Positions 1 to 6,058 are shown, counted from the first letter of the stretch. The stretch: 10,926 nt of DNA from CAZAPG01 sp964486935 (GCA_964486935.1 CAZAPG010000088.1:1-10926), one strand, 5' to 3'. Notes: generated by a model not told the origin, from the letters alone. Translations and numbers: made by a program.

Positions 1-2
1 AC

Positions 3-80
3 TGTCGGGATGCGGCGGTGGCGGTGGAGACGGCCAAAAAGCTCATTGCCATCAAGCGCGGGCAGCCGGTAGCCGGCTGA
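3..80 (+). CDS. C-terminal end of an unrecognised protein (truncated by window edge)
   Basis: An open frame runs from the window edge to a TGA at 78-80 and encodes about 25 residues ending in KKLIAIKRGQPVAG. Third codon positions are mostly G or C, as in a real gene, and the following minus-strand gene ends in the same place. The two genes are therefore convergent and their tails overlap by 29 bp. The fragment is too short to assign to a family. A C-terminal helix of a dehydrogenase or similar soluble enzyme is conceivable, but nothing diagnostic is visible. Confidence 0.5.
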   Translation, partial: CRDAAVAVETAKKLIAIKRGQPVAG

Positions 81-537
81 CGTCCGAACGTTCCCGTTTC
101 CCGGCTTCATCGCTGCCGGAGAGATGCCACAGCAAACCGGCCAAAATCAAAATGCTGCCCGCCACCTTGCCAAAAGAAAGCTGTTGGTGGAGAAACACGT
201 CTATTGCCACGCCTGCGCCAACCTGCCCCACAAAAATCAGCATAGTCATGGAGAAGGCGGATATCTTTGGCGTGACGAGATTGGAAAGGACAACAAACAG
301 AACGCCGACGGCGCCTCCCCAATAGGCCCAGGCCGGAACCTGTCCGGTGGTCAGCATTGAAACCGGCGCAGGGTCTCTGTTGAGGAGCAGCAGCAGCGCA
401 GAGCAGATTAGCCCCAGCACGTAATTGTAAAACGTACTCTGAAAAGGGCCAATGCGTTTGGATAGTTGGGCGTTGACCATTCGCGAAACGGTTCGGGTTA
501 TCCCGGACAGGAAAGCGACAACAATGGCGACTAACAT
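52..537 (-). CDS. YdcZ/DUF606-type small membrane transporter, second gene of the pair
   Basis: This 161-residue inner-membrane protein has about five hydrophobic segments (near residues 1-18, 33-52, 69-88, 94-115 and 122-140) and a charged C-terminal tail. It carries the family pattern of a GG-x-G turn before the third segment (WGGAVGVLFVVLSN), then GQ followed by ID in segment four (VGQVGAGVAIDVF). It belongs to the drug/metabolite-transporter superfamily, YdcZ (DUF606) branch. Members of about 150 residues often occur as adjacent paralogous pairs, presumably forming a two-subunit carrier. The ATG at 537 follows a purine-rich AAGGGGG. It lies 12 bp after the stop of its partner, so the two are surely co-transcribed. 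The C-terminal tail is longer than usual and overlaps the convergent upstream gene. The substrate is unknown. Confidence 0.85.
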   Translation of the reverse strand: MLVAIVVAFLSGITRTVSRMVNAQLSKRIGPFQSTFYNYVLGLICSALLLLLNRDPAPVSMLTTGQVPAWAYWGGAVGVLFVVLSNLVTPKISAFSMTMLIFVGQVGAGVAIDVFLHQQLSFGKVAGSILILAGLLWHLSGSDEAGKRERSDVSRLPAARA

Positions 538-549
538 ACTGCCCCCTTT

Positions 550-972
550 TCAAAAATATGCCATCACGGCGACGCCGGCAGTAATGAGCGCCAACCCGCC
601 GATTTTCCCCCGGTTGAACCTCACAACCGAAGCCCCAAACCAGCCAAAGTGGTCGATGACCAGGGCCGAAACGGTTTGGCCCAAAAGGCCCAAAGCCAGG
701 GTCAAAGATACCCCCAGGTTTATGAAACCAACATTCGCAAAGACTACAGTCAAAAACCCCAGCGCGCCCCCGCTTAATAGAATTGGCGAGACCCCTTTCT
801 GAAAAGGGGTCTCCGACCGGGTCAGGAGCAAAATCAGAACGACAAGGACAAGACCTGTCAGGTGGATAAAGATACTCGCGGCATAGTTGCCAATGTGACT
901 CGCCAGTTCGCCGTTCAGGTAAATCATCACCGCTAACATAGCCCCGACCAAACTCGATAAAATGGTATACAT
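550..972 (-). CDS. YdcZ/DUF606-type small membrane transporter, first gene of the pair
   Basis: This 140-residue membrane protein has about five hydrophobic segments and almost no soluble part. It shows the YdcZ/DUF606 signature clearly: LSGGALGFLTVVFAN, then LGLLGQTVSALVIDHFGWFG at residues about 93-112. The ATG at 972 has an AGAAGG ribosome-binding site about seven bases upstream. It is the promoter-proximal gene of the transporter pair and diverges from the YeiL-like regulator across a 129-bp region holding promoters and an operator-like palindrome. I infer that the pair is controlled by that regulator. In this family small single-domain proteins are thought to work as hetero-oligomers. 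The cargo cannot be inferred from the sequence. Confidence 0.88.
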   Translation of the reverse strand: MYTILSSLVGAMLAVMIYLNGELASHIGNYAASIFIHLTGLVLVVLILLLTRSETPFQKGVSPILLSGGALGFLTVVFANVGFINLGVSLTLALGLLGQTVSALVIDHFGWFGASVVRFNRGKIGGLALITAGVAVMAYF

Positions 973-1012
973 CGGCTCGCCTTCTTGGGTAGATTAAAAA
1001 CGGGTTCATTTT

Positions 1013-1041
1013 CTTGTATGACACCCATTCTAGCACGTCAA
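1013..1041 (-). promoter_or_regulatory. Candidate sigma70 promoter for the YdcZ pair
   Basis: Reading the minus strand, TTGACG (1041-1036) is followed after 17 bp by TACAAG (1018-1013), matching the consensus at 5/6 and 4/6 positions. The predicted start lies about 35 bp before the transporter ATG. Its -35 box shares the small inverted repeat GTCAA-CC-TTGAC (1037-1048) with the -35 box of the opposite promoter, so the two promoters are back to back. The weak -10 lowers confidence. Confidence 0.4.
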
Positions 1042-1043
1042 CC

Positions 1044-1072
1044 TTGACCACCGTTATGACAAATGTCATAAT
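1044..1072 (+). promoter_or_regulatory. Sigma70 promoter of the YeiL-like regulator gene
   Basis: TTGACC (1044-1049), a 17-bp spacer and CATAAT (1067-1072) match the sigma70 consensus at 5/6 and 5/6 positions. The transcript should start near 1079, about 23 bases before the ATG at 1102. An upstream in-frame TTG at 1072 lies in the -10 box, so it cannot be translated from this promoter. That supports the ATG at 1102. Confidence 0.72.
1054..1071. promoter_or_regulatory. Perfect 18-bp palindromic operator, CRP/FNR-like
   Basis: TTATGACA-AA-TGTCATAA is an inverted repeat with perfect 8-bp arms and a 2-bp centre. Read as half-sites it is TATGA-N6-TCATA, the same geometry as the CRP site TGTGA-N6-TCACA. 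It lies between the -35 and -10 of the regulator's promoter and covers most of the -10. A bound dimer would probably block that promoter (autorepression) and could affect the opposite one. Looser outer arms TTGACC (1044-1049) and GGTCAA (1075-1080) flank it almost symmetrically. The binding protein is inferred to be the adjacent CRP/FNR-family product. Confidence 0.75.
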
Positions 1073-1101
1073 TGGGTCAAAACCTTTGGGAAGGCGCAGA
1101 G

Positions 1102-1785
1102 ATGATGGAGCGGACGGTTTTAGCGTACTATACCCAGTATCAACTTGACCGATTTGTTGCGGCGCACCAGATTGACCGGTTCAAAATCCATTACTTTGAA
1201 AAAGGCCAAAACATTTGCGAACTTGAGCAACCAATTGAATACCTTTACTTTTTTGTTGAAGGCCGGACCAGAGTTTTCCTACCTATGGAGAATGCCCGGC
1301 AGTTGCTTCTCTGTTTTTATCAACCTTTTCAACTTTTTGGAGACCTGGAAATTTTCGAGCAAAACCCCATAGCCACCACAACCGTACAGGCGTTGACACC
1401 CTGCGTTTGCCTGGTTTTGGAACGAGAGTTTGTCACCAACCACATGGCAACCGACCCCGTTTTCCTGAAACAACTGTGCCTGTCTTTGGGCCGAAAGCTG
1501 GGCCGGGTCATCAGAAACAGCGCGCTGAATCTGTTGCATCCCCTGGAGAATCGGGTGGCCAGCTATATTTTGGCGACCGCCGCCTCAACCCCCGACCACC
1601 AGTTGGTCTTTTCAGGCAACTTGACCCAGATTGCCGATTTGCTGGGAACAAGCTTTCGCCATTTGCACCGCACCCTTCAATCATTTTGCGAGCAGGGGAT
1701 ACTGGTCAAAATGAAGACAACCTACAGGGTGCAACAGCCCGGCGAACTGGAAAGACGAGCCGCCGGAGTGTATGTGATTACTTGA
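1102..1785 (+). CDS. YeiL-like CRP/FNR-family transcriptional regulator
   Basis: This 227-residue DNA-binding regulator has an N-terminal cyclic-nucleotide-binding-type beta-barrel (about residues 30-112, with YLYFFVEGRTRVFL and FGDLEIF). A dimerisation helix follows (115-155), then a winged helix-turn-helix (about 165-210, with TQIADLLGTSFRHLHRTLQSF). Overall layout and wording resemble Escherichia coli YeiL. The arginine that holds the cAMP phosphate in CRP is absent: the equivalent stretch reads NPIATTTVQAL. Binding of cAMP is therefore unlikely. The FNR-type N-terminal cysteine cluster is also missing. The ATG at 1102 is chosen because GGGAAGG lies seven bases upstream and the predicted transcript starts near 1079; ATG 1105 is an alternative. 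It is transcribed divergently from the YdcZ pair, which it probably controls together with its own gene through the 1054-1071 palindrome. Confidence 0.88.
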   Translation: MMERTVLAYYTQYQLDRFVAAHQIDRFKIHYFEKGQNICELEQPIEYLYFFVEGRTRVFLPMENARQLLLCFYQPFQLFGDLEIFEQNPIATTTVQALTPCVCLVLEREFVTNHMATDPVFLKQLCLSLGRKLGRVIRNSALNLLHPLENRVASYILATAASTPDHQLVFSGNLTQIADLLGTSFRHLHRTLQSFCEQGILVKMKTTYRVQQPGELERRAAGVYVIT

Positions 1786-1816
1786 GACAGAGAGCATCGA
1801 AAGGCGCGGGTTTTCA

Positions 1817-2350
1817 TCAAAAATACCAGTAGCGCGCTGTAGCCATCGTGAGCAACGAGACTGTCAACAGGACCGCATCGACGCGCTCGATTTTCGTCAT
1901 CTCGTGGTTCAATACCTGCAATTCGGCGGCTTGCGCCGGCGTGGGCGGCCCGCCGGCCATACCTATCGCTTTGCCCAGTGCGCCCAAACGCTCGGCGCGT
2001 GGCCTGATCATAAAAAATCCAATACCGTAGACCACCAGCGCCACCACCGAGCCAATGGTGAAGCCCAATCCAGGCCCCGAGGTAAGCCAGGCTGCCTGCA
2101 AACCGCCCGACGCGCTCCAAAAAAGCAATGCTCCGGCCACAATAGTCAACGCGCTGACAATATTCATAAAGAGAGGGTAGCGCCGTTTTTCAATTAAACC
2201 CTGCATAAATTTGGGGCCGGCCGGCCCCAGCGATTTGACCGTTGGTTCAACAAAAAAGAAATAGAAGATGGCGCTGCCAACCCACAGCACGCCGGCTAAA
2301 ATATGAACAACCCGCAACACAATTAAATAGATTAAAAAAATATTCACCAT
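1817..2350 (-). CDS. Four-helix DUF2269/CopD-like membrane protein
   Basis: This 177-residue integral membrane protein has four hydrophobic segments (about residues 5-35, 60-80, 95-117 and 157-175). A short polar loop rich in Gly and Pro (GGPPTPAQAAEL) precedes the last one. The first helix contains RVVHILAGVLWVGS. A membrane-embedded His followed by a GxLWxG turn is characteristic of DUF2269, CopD-like and related cytochrome-type membrane proteins, so haem or copper association is possible but not shown. The frame opens 36 codons earlier, but that extension is basic and unlike the family. ATG 2350 is therefore chosen, with the second codon (GTG) as an alternative start. It is the last gene of a three-gene minus-strand unit, 20 bp after the 73-residue gene, and is convergent with the YeiL-like regulator. 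Confidence 0.75.
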   Translation of the reverse strand: MVNIFLIYLIVLRVVHILAGVLWVGSAIFYFFFVEPTVKSLGPAGPKFMQGLIEKRRYPLFMNIVSALTIVAGALLFWSASGGLQAAWLTSGPGLGFTIGSVVALVVYGIGFFMIRPRAERLGALGKAIGMAGGPPTPAQAAELQVLNHEMTKIERVDAVLLTVSLLTMATARYWYF

Positions 2351-2353
2351 TAG

Positions 2354-2359
2354 CCTCCT
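2354..2359 (-). promoter_or_regulatory. Full-consensus ribosome-binding site for the DUF2269-like gene
   Basis: AGGAGG on the minus strand lies only three bases before ATG 2350 and six before the GTG that is codon two. The strong match excludes the longer frame starting at 2458. The short spacing leaves it open whether translation begins at the ATG or the GTG. Confidence 0.7.
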
Positions 2360-2370
2360 GAAAATTGAGA

Positions 2371-2592
2371 TTATTTTGTTAACTGCTTTTGACCAAAAAC
2401 AGGGGTAGCCAAAGTTGATTGAGAGCGACCCTGCAACCACCCGACAACAGCCGGCCAACAGCCACCAACTTGCTGAAGCACAGTGGGTCGATTTGGCTTG
2501 AGCAGCCGGTAGAGCCGTTCGGTTTCAGCTTGCCGGAACATATCTTGCTGCCGCATCCGGGCAATTTCTAAAAGTACGAGATGGTTCGACAT
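2371..2592 (-). CDS. 73-residue hypothetical protein, N-terminal amphipathic helix
   Basis: This small soluble protein is not assigned to a named family. The first half is rich in charged and helix-forming residues (HLVLLEIARMRQQDMFRQAE, then TERLYRLLKPNRP) and probably forms one long helix. The second half is polar, with GGCWPAVVGWLQG. Short proteins with this kind of N-terminal helix are common, uncharacterised neighbours in Chloroflexota and Actinobacteria. The gene is judged real because ATG 2592 has an AAGGAG site (2605-2600) at ideal spacing of seven. It also fits tightly between two co-directional genes, 18 bp after one and 20 bp before the next. A helper or scaffold role is possible, but nothing in the sequence shows it. 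Confidence 0.6.
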   Translation of the reverse strand: MSNHLVLLEIARMRQQDMFRQAETERLYRLLKPNRPTVLQQVGGCWPAVVGWLQGRSQSTLATPVFGQKQLTK

Positions 2593-2610
2593 TGTTTTGC
2601 TCCTTAATAT

Positions 2611-3054
2611 TTAGGTTAAATGATCAGACTTATATTTTCGAGAGCGCCTTTTTTCCTGGTATAAAAACAACTCAATCAGGTAATGGCCCTTTCCGGTTAA
2701 GGCCGGCGGGCTGTCCCCCTGTTTTTGAACCAGAAAGAACCCCCAACCGCGAGCGATTGGCCGGTCAGCCTGGGGCGTCTCGCTCCCTGCTGGAATCAAC
2801 ACCCTGATACGCAGCCACGTTTTTGAGCCGCCGGGCCGGTTGCCCTCCAGCCCATTTTGTGCGGCCCCCACCAAAGCCAGCCTGAGCCGCTCCAGGTGCG
2901 CCGCCGGCCAGTTCAGTTTCTGCACAGCTTCAATAACCCGGTCTGCGGCCAGATATTCACTGCCGGCCTCGCCGGGAAGTGTCAATTCAAAAAGCGTCTG
3001 CCAGGCCTGGTCGTGAAATATCGGGTCGGTTGGTGAAACGTTGTTTGCAGTCAT
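2611..3054 (-). CDS. Hypothetical protein with degenerate RsbW/HATPase-like fold
   Basis: This protein has 147 residues from ATG 3054. A GTG at 3063 is possible, but its upstream sequence is a poor ribosome-binding site. The central part (FELTLPGEAGSEYLAADRV, then LERLRLALVGAAQNGLEGNR) has the rhythm of an anti-sigma-factor serine kinase of the RsbW/GHKL type, whose N-box normally reads E-x3-N-x3-H. Here only the Asn is kept. A later RGWGFFLVQK resembles the glycine-rich G2 lid, and LIELFLY could be the closing strand. The Asp-x-Gly-x-Gly box that binds the adenine is not visible. I infer a RsbW-like fold that has probably lost ATPase or kinase activity. It is the first gene of the three-gene minus-strand unit, divergent from the STAND regulator. 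The basic C-terminus (QEKRRSRKYKSDH) is unusual. Confidence 0.6.
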   Translation of the reverse strand: MTANNVSPTDPIFHDQAWQTLFELTLPGEAGSEYLAADRVIEAVQKLNWPAAHLERLRLALVGAAQNGLEGNRPGGSKTWLRIRVLIPAGSETPQADRPIARGWGFFLVQKQGDSPPALTGKGHYLIELFLYQEKRRSRKYKSDHLT

Positions 3055-3181
3055 TCTTCTCACTGTTGGGGCGCAAGCTGTTTGCTCCGGCTGCTTAATT
3101 TGATAACATTAAACCACACTCTCAACCTGATTTGGGGTCATCAACTGCCCCTAAATGTGTTACATCAAGTGTCCCAAACCA

Positions 3182-3190
3182 TGCTATAAT
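3182..3190 (+). promoter_or_regulatory. Extended -10 promoter of the STAND regulator gene
   Basis: TGCTATAAT is a perfect extended -10 element (TGnTATAAT). The best -35-like sequence nearby, TTACAT at 3160-3165, is weak and 19 bp away, as is common when the extended TG motif is present. The predicted start is near 3197, leaving about 47 bases of leader before ATG 3244. The first in-frame TTG at 3205 would leave almost no leader. Confidence 0.6.
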
Positions 3191-3243
3191 AAGGCTATGA
3201 TGGGTTGTGGGTCCTCCAAATCCCCCAGCCGGGCAAGGTAATT

Positions 3244-5808
3244 ATGGAGCCTGAAGTTTCATTTGGCGCGTGGCTCAACCGGCGGCGCCAAACGCTTGAC
3301 CTGACCCGCGAACAGTTGGCCCGTTGCGCGGGCTGCTCGGTATCGGCCTTGCGCAAGATTGAGGGGGATGAACGGCGGCCCTCTCGCCAACTGGCCGAAC
3401 TGCTGGCAGATTGCCTTCAGATTCCTCTCGACCAGCGCCCGGCATTTTTGCAGGTTGCTCGCGGCCAACTGCGCGTTGAACGGCTGGCTGCTATTGCGTC
3501 TTCAACAGCGCCTGGTTTGACGCCGCCTCAGTCGCCCCGTCATCTGCCCCAACCGCCCACGCCTCTGGTTGGCCGGGAAACCGAACTGGCTGCGCTGGCC
3601 CGACTGCTGCGCGACCCCCAATGCCGGCTATTGACCCTGATTGGCCCCGGCGGCATTGGCAAAACCCGCCTGGCCATCGAAGCGGCCTCTACGCAGCACA
3701 AACTGTTTGCCGACGGGGTCTGTTTTGTCTCGCTGGCCTCCCTCACTTCGCCCCAGTTCATCGTTCCGGCCATAGCCGATGCCCTCGACTTTACCTTTTC
3801 CGGCCCGGCAGACCCCCAGGTACAACTGCTGCACTGTCTGCGCCAGAAATGCCTGCTCCTGCTGCTGGACAACTTTGAACATTTGCTGGAAGGCAGCCAG
3901 ATATTGGCCAAACTGCTGCAACACGCAGCGCGGCTAAAATTGCTGGTAACATCGCGTGAGCGGCTGAACCTGCAAGGAGAGTGGTTGTTTGACCTTCAGG
4001 GATTGCCTGTGCCTCCGCCCGACCAGGCCGACCGGGCCGAGGAGTATAGCGCGGTGGGGTTATTTGTGCAGAGCGCCCGGCGGGTGCAGCCCGATTTTAT
4101 CGTAAAGCCAGAAGAGCAGTTGGCCGTGTCTCGTATCTGCCAGTTGGTTGAGGGGATGCCTCTGGCAATTGAGCTGGCCGCGGCCTGGCTGCGGCTTCTT
4201 AGCTGCGCGGAGATTGCCCGCGAAATTGAACGCAATCTGGATTTTCTGACCGGCGCTATCCGCGATGTCCCAGAACGGCATCGCAGCCTGCGGGCTGTCT
4301 TTGATCACTCATGGAACCTGTTAGCAATAGATGAACGCGCCGTGTTGGGCCGGCTGGCTGTTTTTCAGGGTGGTTTTGAGCGGGAGGCCGCAGCGCAGAT
4401 AGCCGGGGCGTCTTTACCAATCCTATCGGCATTGGCTGACAAATCGCTTGTGCGCCGGAAAGAAAACGGACGTTATGACCTTCACGAAATGGTGCGGCAA
4501 TATGCCCTGGCTCATCTGGCCGACGCTCCGCAGCAGTGCGAGGTGGTTCGCGACCGGCACTGCGAATTCTATCTGGCTCTATTGCGAGAGCGGGAGACAG
4601 CCTTAAAAAGTGCGGCCCTGCGCGAGGCAATGCGAGAGTTGACGGATGAAATAGACAATATCCGAGCAGCCTGGGCCTGGGCGGTCGAATCTGAAAAGTT
4701 TGAGTTAATCGGGCGTTCTATCACCAGTTTTGGACGCCTGTTTGAATTGGGCGGATGGTTGAGCGATGGTATCGAATCTATTGAGCCTGTTGTTCAGGCC
4801 CTGCGGGCCAGGCCAGGAGATGGGGAGCGGCAAAAAGTCTTGGGGAGTGTGCTGGCGCATCAGGCGTTGCTCTACTTTCGCTGGGGCCAGTTTGACCGGG
4901 CGCTAACCCTGTTTGACGAGAGTCTCACTTTCCTGCGCCCGTTCAACAACCCGGCCCTCTTGACTCATTCGCTGGTTTATAGCGGAATTATTTTGCATTT
5001 GAACGGTGAGATAATTCAGGCCCAGTTCCGTTTAGATGAAGGGCTTGCCTGCGCCAGGGCCGTGAAAGACGAGTGGTTTGCTGCCTACGCTCGCTTAAAT
5101 CAGGGTTACATTGCCAGCCTGTTAGGTCGATACGACGAAGGATATGAGCAAATGCGCGCCAGCCTGGACTCAATGCGGGCCATTGGCGATTCCCATGCCT
5201 TAACCCTGGGCCTAAATTTTATCAGCCCAACTGTTATAGAACTGGGGCGCTATGAAGAGGCAGAAGCATACCTGCAAGAAAGCCTGGCCCTGTGCGCAGA
5301 ATTAGGCAACCGGTGGGGCATGGGCACGGCTTACCGTTTTTTGGGTTTGGCCGCGCTGGCCCAGAATAAGCTGCCGGAAGCCGAAACACTCATCCATTAT
5401 AGCCTGGATGTTTTCAACGAGTTGGTCAGGGGCTGGGATGTCGTTCGCTCGCTCACATATTTGGCCGAGACCAAAGCCGCCGCCGGCGACTCGCGCGCCG
5501 CCTGGCGAATCTTTGGGCAAGCCCTCCGCATGGCGCTGGAAGTGCAGGCCATTCCTCTGGCATTAGAAGCGCTACTTGGGCTGGCTTATTTACAGGCGCA
5601 GGCCGGCCAGGTTAAACAGGCCATAGAACTGTCATTGTGCGTGTCGAACCATACCGCCGCCACCCAGGCGGCCAAAAACCGCGCCAGACAACTGTACGCC
5701 AAATTACAGAGACCAGTCTCGCCTGAGCAGGTTGAAACTGTTTGGCCAGCCACCCCGCTTGAGATTCTTGCCGGTGAAATTCTGAAAAGTCCTCCGGTTG
5801 CCGGATAA
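3244..5808 (+). CDS. XRE-STAND (NB-ARC)-TPR transcriptional regulator
   Basis: This 854-residue cytoplasmic signal-transducing regulator has four parts in order. An XRE helix-turn-helix lies at residues 8-63 (SFGAWLNRRRQTLDLTREQL, CSVSALRKIEGDERRPSRQ). A linker leads to LVGRETELAAL (108-118). The NB-ARC ATPase has Walker A GPGGIGKTR (134-142), Walker B LLLLLDN (204-210), TSR (236-238) and GMPLAIE (304-310), followed by a winged helix (about 355-425, ending in LHEMVRQYALAHL). The rest (about 430-830) is a TPR-like helical array. In this class the TPR domain senses a ligand or protein, nucleotide exchange drives oligomerisation, and the HTH binds DNA. All nucleotide-binding motifs are intact. 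ATG 3244 is chosen over TTG 3205 because AAGG lies just upstream and homologues begin near MEPxVSFG. It diverges from the three-gene unit at 1817-3054, a possible target, and precedes the sugar cluster by 320 bp. Confidence 0.92.
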   Translation: MEPEVSFGAWLNRRRQTLDLTREQLARCAGCSVSALRKIEGDERRPSRQLAELLADCLQIPLDQRPAFLQVARGQLRVERLAAIASSTAPGLTPPQSPRHLPQPPTPLVGRETELAALARLLRDPQCRLLTLIGPGGIGKTRLAIEAASTQHKLFADGVCFVSLASLTSPQFIVPAIADALDFTFSGPADPQVQLLHCLRQKCLLLLLDNFEHLLEGSQILAKLLQHAARLKLLVTSRERLNLQGEWLFDLQGLPVPPPDQADRAEEYSAVGLFVQSARRVQPDFIVKPEEQLAVSRICQLVEGMPLAIELAAAWLRLLSCAEIAREIERNLDFLTGAIRDVPERHRSLRAVFDHSWNLLAIDERAVLGRLAVFQGGFEREAAAQIAGASLPILSALADKSLVRRKENGRYDLHEMVRQYALAHLADAPQQCEVVRDRHCEFYLALLRERETALKSAALREAMRELTDEIDNIRAAWAWAVESEKFELIGRSITSFGRLFELGGWLSDGIESIEPVVQALRARPGDGERQKVLGSVLAHQALLYFRWGQFDRALTLFDESLTFLRPFNNPALLTHSLVYSGIILHLNGEIIQAQFRLDEGLACARAVKDEWFAAYARLNQGYIASLLGRYDEGYEQMRASLDSMRAIGDSHALTLGLNFISPTVIELGRYEEAEAYLQESLALCAELGNRWGMGTAYRFLGLAALAQNKLPEAETLIHYSLDVFNELVRGWDVVRSLTYLAETKAAAGDSRAAWRIFGQALRMALEVQAIPLALEALLGLAYLQAQAGQVKQAIELSLCVSNHTAATQAAKNRARQLYAKLQRPVSPEQVETVWPATPLEILAGEILKSPPVAG

Positions 5809-5958
5809 AAACGTGCGGCGCCGGACAGGGTGTAATCTTGCAACATAACCTCTCTCTGCATTCCCTCGCCCCAAATTGTATCAAGGAGCCGCTGGCAGAG
5901 GCCGGGGGCGGCATTGCCAAAAAATTCAACGCCTCAGCGTATCATATCCCCAAAAAAT

Positions 5959-5967
5959 TGCTATAAT
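5959..5967 (+). promoter_or_regulatory. Upstream extended -10 element before the aldolase gene
   Basis: TGCTATAAT is identical to the element in front of the STAND regulator (3182-3190), but no convincing -35 sits 17 bp upstream. Its predicted start, near 5974, falls on the first arm of the palindrome at 5973-5989, so it may be an accessory promoter under the same control. Confidence 0.4.
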
Positions 5968-5972
5968 AAATA

Positions 5973-5989
5973 TATTTGTTTGACAAATA
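5973..5989. promoter_or_regulatory. Candidate operator over the aldolase promoter
   Basis: TATTTGT-TTG-ACAAATA is an inverted repeat with perfect 7-bp arms and a 3-bp centre. It covers the complete -35 box TTGACA (5980-5985) of the downstream promoter and the predicted start of the upstream one. A third half-site, ATTTG (5991-5995), follows, making an inverted pair with the second arm. Its placement suits a repressor of the sugar cluster. The regulator is not identifiable; no LacI, GntR or DeoR gene lies in the window. Confidence 0.55.
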
Positions 5990-6008
5990 CATTTGGGGGC
6001 TGTATACT
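5980..6008 (+). promoter_or_regulatory. Near-consensus sigma70 promoter of the sugar-catabolism cluster
   Basis: TTGACA (5980-5985), a 17-bp spacer and TATACT (6003-6008) match the consensus at 6/6 and 5/6 positions. The transcript would begin near 6015, giving a leader of about 115 nt before ATG 6129. This is the best promoter in the window and probably drives the aldolase and dehydrogenase genes, and possibly the whole cluster. Confidence 0.75.
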
Positions 6009-6023
6009 CAAAACCTGCTCGCC

Positions 6024-6058
6024 TGTGGTCTGCATAATTGCAGCGCCCTTGTGCCACA
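6024..6058 (+). other. Leader RNA with nested stem-loops
   Basis: Within the predicted untranslated leader, TGTGG (6024-6028) can pair with CCACA (6054-6058). The inner CTGCA (6030-6034) pairs with TGCAG (6039-6043) around a TAAT loop. No U-run follows, so it is not an intrinsic terminator. It does not match a riboswitch class I recognise. The stems are short and may be chance. Confidence 0.25.

Noticed and set aside
107..1069. A 320-residue minus-strand open frame across the transporter pair
   Set aside because: It lies in another frame of the two YdcZ genes, is rich in Arg, Cys and Pro, and shows no domain. The overlapped frames carry clear family motifs.
1072..1101. TTG start ten codons upstream of the YeiL-like regulator ATG
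   Set aside because: The TTG overlaps the -10 box of the predicted promoter, and GGGAAGG sits ideally before ATG 1102.
2351..2458. 36-residue N-terminal extension of the DUF2269-like protein
   Set aside because: The extension is basic and unlike the family, and an AGGAGG site lies just before ATG 2350.
5793..5805. TCCGG-TTG-CCGGA hairpin at the end of the STAND gene as a terminator
   Set aside because: The stem has only five pairs, overlaps the coding end and is followed by A residues rather than a U-run.
5849..5872. CCTCTC and CCTCGCCCC after the STAND gene, resembling the right arm of the palindrome at 10885-10909
   Set aside because: The spacing differs (9 versus 7 bases), the middle does not match and no left arm is present, so common descent is not supported.
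5809..5958. A small gene between the STAND regulator and the sugar promoter
   Set aside because: No plus- or minus-strand frame with a ribosome-binding site and coding-like composition is confined to this stretch. I see nothing definite in it.
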